A stretch of 64,000 nt of DNA. It comes from Patiriisocius sp047731265 (GTDB lineage: Bacteria > Bacteroidota > Bacteroidia > Flavobacteriales > Flavobacteriaceae). Below are positions 62,182-64,000 of the stretch, one piece after another. The stretch is taken from assembly GCF_047731265.1 (NCBI RefSeq), contig NZ_CP159835.1:2542001-2606000 (forward strand). Direction: 5' to 3'. Made by a program: the position numbers and the translations under genes. Each line of letters starts with the position of its first letter. Position 1 is the first letter of the stretch. Below the pieces are notes generated by a model. That model worked only from the letters and a program-made list of their open reading frames with translations, made no database searches and had not been told where the DNA came from.

Positions 62182-62814
62182 ATGAATAGAAAATTGATTT
62201 TTGAGTTTTTAATACTCTTTGTTGCAGTCCCTGTAAGTCTTGTTTTTGATATGCTAATTTGGTTTAAACTGGCTGCTATTGTGATAGCACTTGTCTATTT
62301 AATTATTCAAATGCGAAAGGCGCATAGTGTTACCTTCAGTATTGAAAAAGAAATGGATTGGAAGCTGTTTTGGAAACGAACTATAATTACCTTCGTCCTT
62401 ATTGCGGTAATTACAATAACATTTGTTTGGTATACCAAGCCTTCAGCTTTATTCCTAATGCCTTTAGCAAAACCTTGGATGTACGTTACTATACTATTCG
62501 TGTACTCGTTATTTTCAGTATGGCCTCAAGAAATTGTGTACAGAACGTTCTTTTTTGAACGATATAAGCCTCTATTCAAAAATGAGAAAGTATTAATTTT
62601 TGCAAATGCTTTTGTTTTTTCACTAGCGCATTTGTTTTTTAAAAATACGCTAGTGTTGTTGTTGACATTTGTAGGTGGAATCTTGTTCGGCTTCACGTTT
62701 TTAAAATTTAAAAGCACCACAGCAGTAACCATAGAGCACGCGGTATATGGCAATTGGTTGTTTACTGTTGGTATGGGCCAAATGTTAGGGTTTCCTGGTA
62801 TCGAAGGGGTCTAA
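62182..62814 (+). CDS. CPBP family intramembrane metalloprotease
   Basis: A membrane protein of 210 residues, starting at the ATG at 62182; a TTG at 62173 would overlap the Lrp gene. Seven or so helices carry the CPBP (Abi) motifs: WPQEIVYRTFFFERYK (motif 1, here Q-E instead of E-E), FANAFVFSLAHLFFKN (motif 2, His) and VTIEHAVYGNWLF (motif 3). The Q in place of the first Glu could change metal binding. Family members process prenylated or bacteriocin-type peptides. It lies directly after the Lrp gene. Confidence 0.85.
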   Translation: MNRKLIFEFLILFVAVPVSLVFDMLIWFKLAAIVIALVYLIIQMRKAHSVTFSIEKEMDWKLFWKRTIITFVLIAVITITFVWYTKPSALFLMPLAKPWMYVTILFVYSLFSVWPQEIVYRTFFFERYKPLFKNEKVLIFANAFVFSLAHLFFKNTLVLLLTFVGGILFGFTFLKFKSTTAVTIEHAVYGNWLFTVGMGQMLGFPGIEGV

Positions 62815-62844
62815 TTTAATTATAAAATAAAAAGAGTTGATTAA

Positions 62845-64000
62845 ATGAAGAGATTTTTAACCATAGTAGTCACTTCTTTTGTTCTTATATCTTGTGGCAG
62901 TATCCAGAAATATAACAAAAAGATAACCAGCGAAATTCCAATAGAAGATTTGAGAGCTGACATAGATGATGTCTATTTTCAGTTACAAAAGCACCACCCC
63001 AAATTATATCAATACATTTCAAAAGAGCGTCTTGATTTTAAGATCGATAGCGTAAAAAGTTCCATTTATGAACCGCTAAATAGCAAACAATTTTATAAAA
63101 AATTGGCGCCCGTAATTAAAACAATAGGGCAGGGACATATTTCTGTAATACCGCCTCAGTTAAAGCAAGAGCGTAGTGTTAGAAAAGAATACCGTGATAA
63201 AAAATTTAATTTTAGCACGCTGGATTTCGATTATATTGAACAGCATCTTTTGATAACCGCTGCTAAAGATGTTGACACCTTGTTAATTGGGAGTGAAATA
63301 GTTGAAATTAATGAGGAAACCCCTCAACAATTAATAGCCGCTTACAACAAGAATATAGCTTCAGATGGATATAATAAAACCTTGTTTCAAACTTTTGTTG
63401 CTTCCCGTTTTCAGCGTTTTTATTATCGAGATAAAGGATTTCAGGATAGTTTGAATGTTACTTTTAAGAATAAAGACTCTGTTTTCTCTAAAGTTTTTAA
63501 ATGGAAGGAAAAAGAAAAACCTGAAGATAAAATAGTAGATAGTGTTGTAAAAGAAATAAAAATCACAAAAGAGGATCGAAAAATTAAGCGTGAGGAACAA
63601 AAGACTAAAAGAAAATTTGATCGAGACCACGGATTGGTCCTTGGGACAGATAAGTACAAGCGAAACTTTAATTTTATAGGAAAAGATAGTACCGTTGCTT
63701 ATATGAAAATAAGAGGTTTTATAAACGGGCCATTTGAAACATTCTACGAGGAAAGTTTTATGAAAATGGACAGTCTTAAAACAGAAAACTTAATTATCGA
63801 TTTAAGAGACAATGGTGGCGGACGTATTTCTGAAATAAACGAATTGTATTCTTACTTAATAGATAAAGAATATACCTTTATTAATGAAAGTGAAGTAAAT
63901 TCTCGAACCCCTATGCTTTCATTTGTTTTAGCAAACGGATCACCAATTCTTTTAAAGGGAATTGGTGTAGTTTTATCTCCTTTTATAGCGGTACACAACC
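62845..64000 (+). CDS. S41 family peptidase, lipoprotein (3' end outside window)
   Basis: The frame is open from the ATG at 62845 to the window edge, at least 385 codons. It has a lipoprotein signal (MKRFLTIVVTSFVLISCGS), a helical N-terminal domain (IPIEDLRADIDDVYFQLQKH), a PDZ-like part (LIGSEIVEINEETPQQLIAA), and the start of the S41 catalytic domain (VAYMKIRGFI then ENLIIDLRDNGGGRISEINE, the family LRxNxGG box). A charged insert (KWKEKEKPEDKIVD...EEQKTKRKFDRD) lies between. The catalytic Ser-Lys would lie further on. It is 30 bp after the CPBP gene. Confidence 0.85.
   Translation, partial: MKRFLTIVVTSFVLISCGSIQKYNKKITSEIPIEDLRADIDDVYFQLQKHHPKLYQYISKERLDFKIDSVKSSIYEPLNSKQFYKKLAPVIKTIGQGHISVIPPQLKQERSVRKEYRDKKFNFSTLDFDYIEQHLLITAAKDVDTLLIGSEIVEINEETPQQLIAAYNKNIASDGYNKTLFQTFVASRFQRFYYRDKGFQDSLNVTFKNKDSVFSKVFKWKEKEKPEDKIVDSVVKEIKITKEDRKIKREEQKTKRKFDRDHGLVLGTDKYKRNFNFIGKDSTVAYMKIRGFINGPFETFYEESFMKMDSLKTENLIIDLRDNGGGRISEINELYSYLIDKEYTFINESEVNSRTPMLSFVLANGSPILLKGIGVVLSPFIAVHN

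Noticed and set aside
1..64000. CRISPR array, rRNA genes, intact insertion sequences
   Set aside because: None seen: no regularly spaced repeats, no rRNA-like blocks and no transposase gene with terminal inverted repeats.

Overview
The window is AT-rich DNA from a Bacteroidota genome, almost certainly Flavobacteriaceae. The evidence is a type IX secretion (T9SS) C-terminal sorting domain, Bacteroidota-type -7 boxes (TAnnTTTG), DUF2911 and HYC_CC_PP proteins, a RibBA whose GTP cyclohydrolase half has lost its zinc cysteines, and many lipoproteins. No ribosomal RNA, CRISPR array or intact insertion sequence was seen.

Layout. (1) 1-4257: one T9SS cargo gene, then decayed mobile DNA: a probable group II intron 3' end, a pseudogene with an AbiJ-like start and an NTF2-like end, two matching palindromes, two small genes and a broken rolling-circle Rep gene. 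(2) 4300-13942: a co-directional copper/silver-type efflux operon (HYC_CC_PP protein, CusA-like RND pump, TolC-like channel, acetolactate-decarboxylase-like lipoprotein, heavy-metal-binding lipoprotein, HMA membrane protein, DUF2911 lipoprotein, CusB-like adaptor). (3) 14030-37748: a 23.7-kb integrative element in the 3' end of tRNA-Ser(TGA). (4) 37973-64000: housekeeping genes (LpxL-like acyltransferase, RibBA, LptF/G, LolA, FtsK, DgkA, Tpx, NhaC, Cys/Met PLP enzyme, Lrp, CPBP protease, S41 peptidase) with an unusually dense set of pseudogenes between about 41.3 and 52.3 kb.

The element is the main item. A 13-bp repeat bounds it, the tyrosine integrase lies next to the tRNA, and both ends carry TAGGGTAAC-type repeats. 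The left junction still holds a terminator hairpin placed where the tRNA's own terminator should be, so the pre-insertion locus can be rebuilt on paper. Inside are an integration/replication module (integrase, excisionase-like HTH, a 473-aa protein with all three family-A polymerase palm motifs, an RHH protein and a palindrome-rich gap) and one long minus-strand defence cassette. In transcription order the cassette is: PLD-SNF2 helicase (its C-terminus in a second frame), Eco57I-type adenine methylase, 52-aa protein, LRR protein, McrB with an EVE/PUA-like insertion inside its AAA domain, McrC, a PD-(D/E)XK nuclease, and a RecB-like/DUF2779 nuclease. Near-zero spacing suggests two co-transcribed blocks: a methylation-guided helicase system and an extended McrBC (type IV-like) system. 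A serine recombinase with two overlapping small genes and two lone cargo genes complete the left half.
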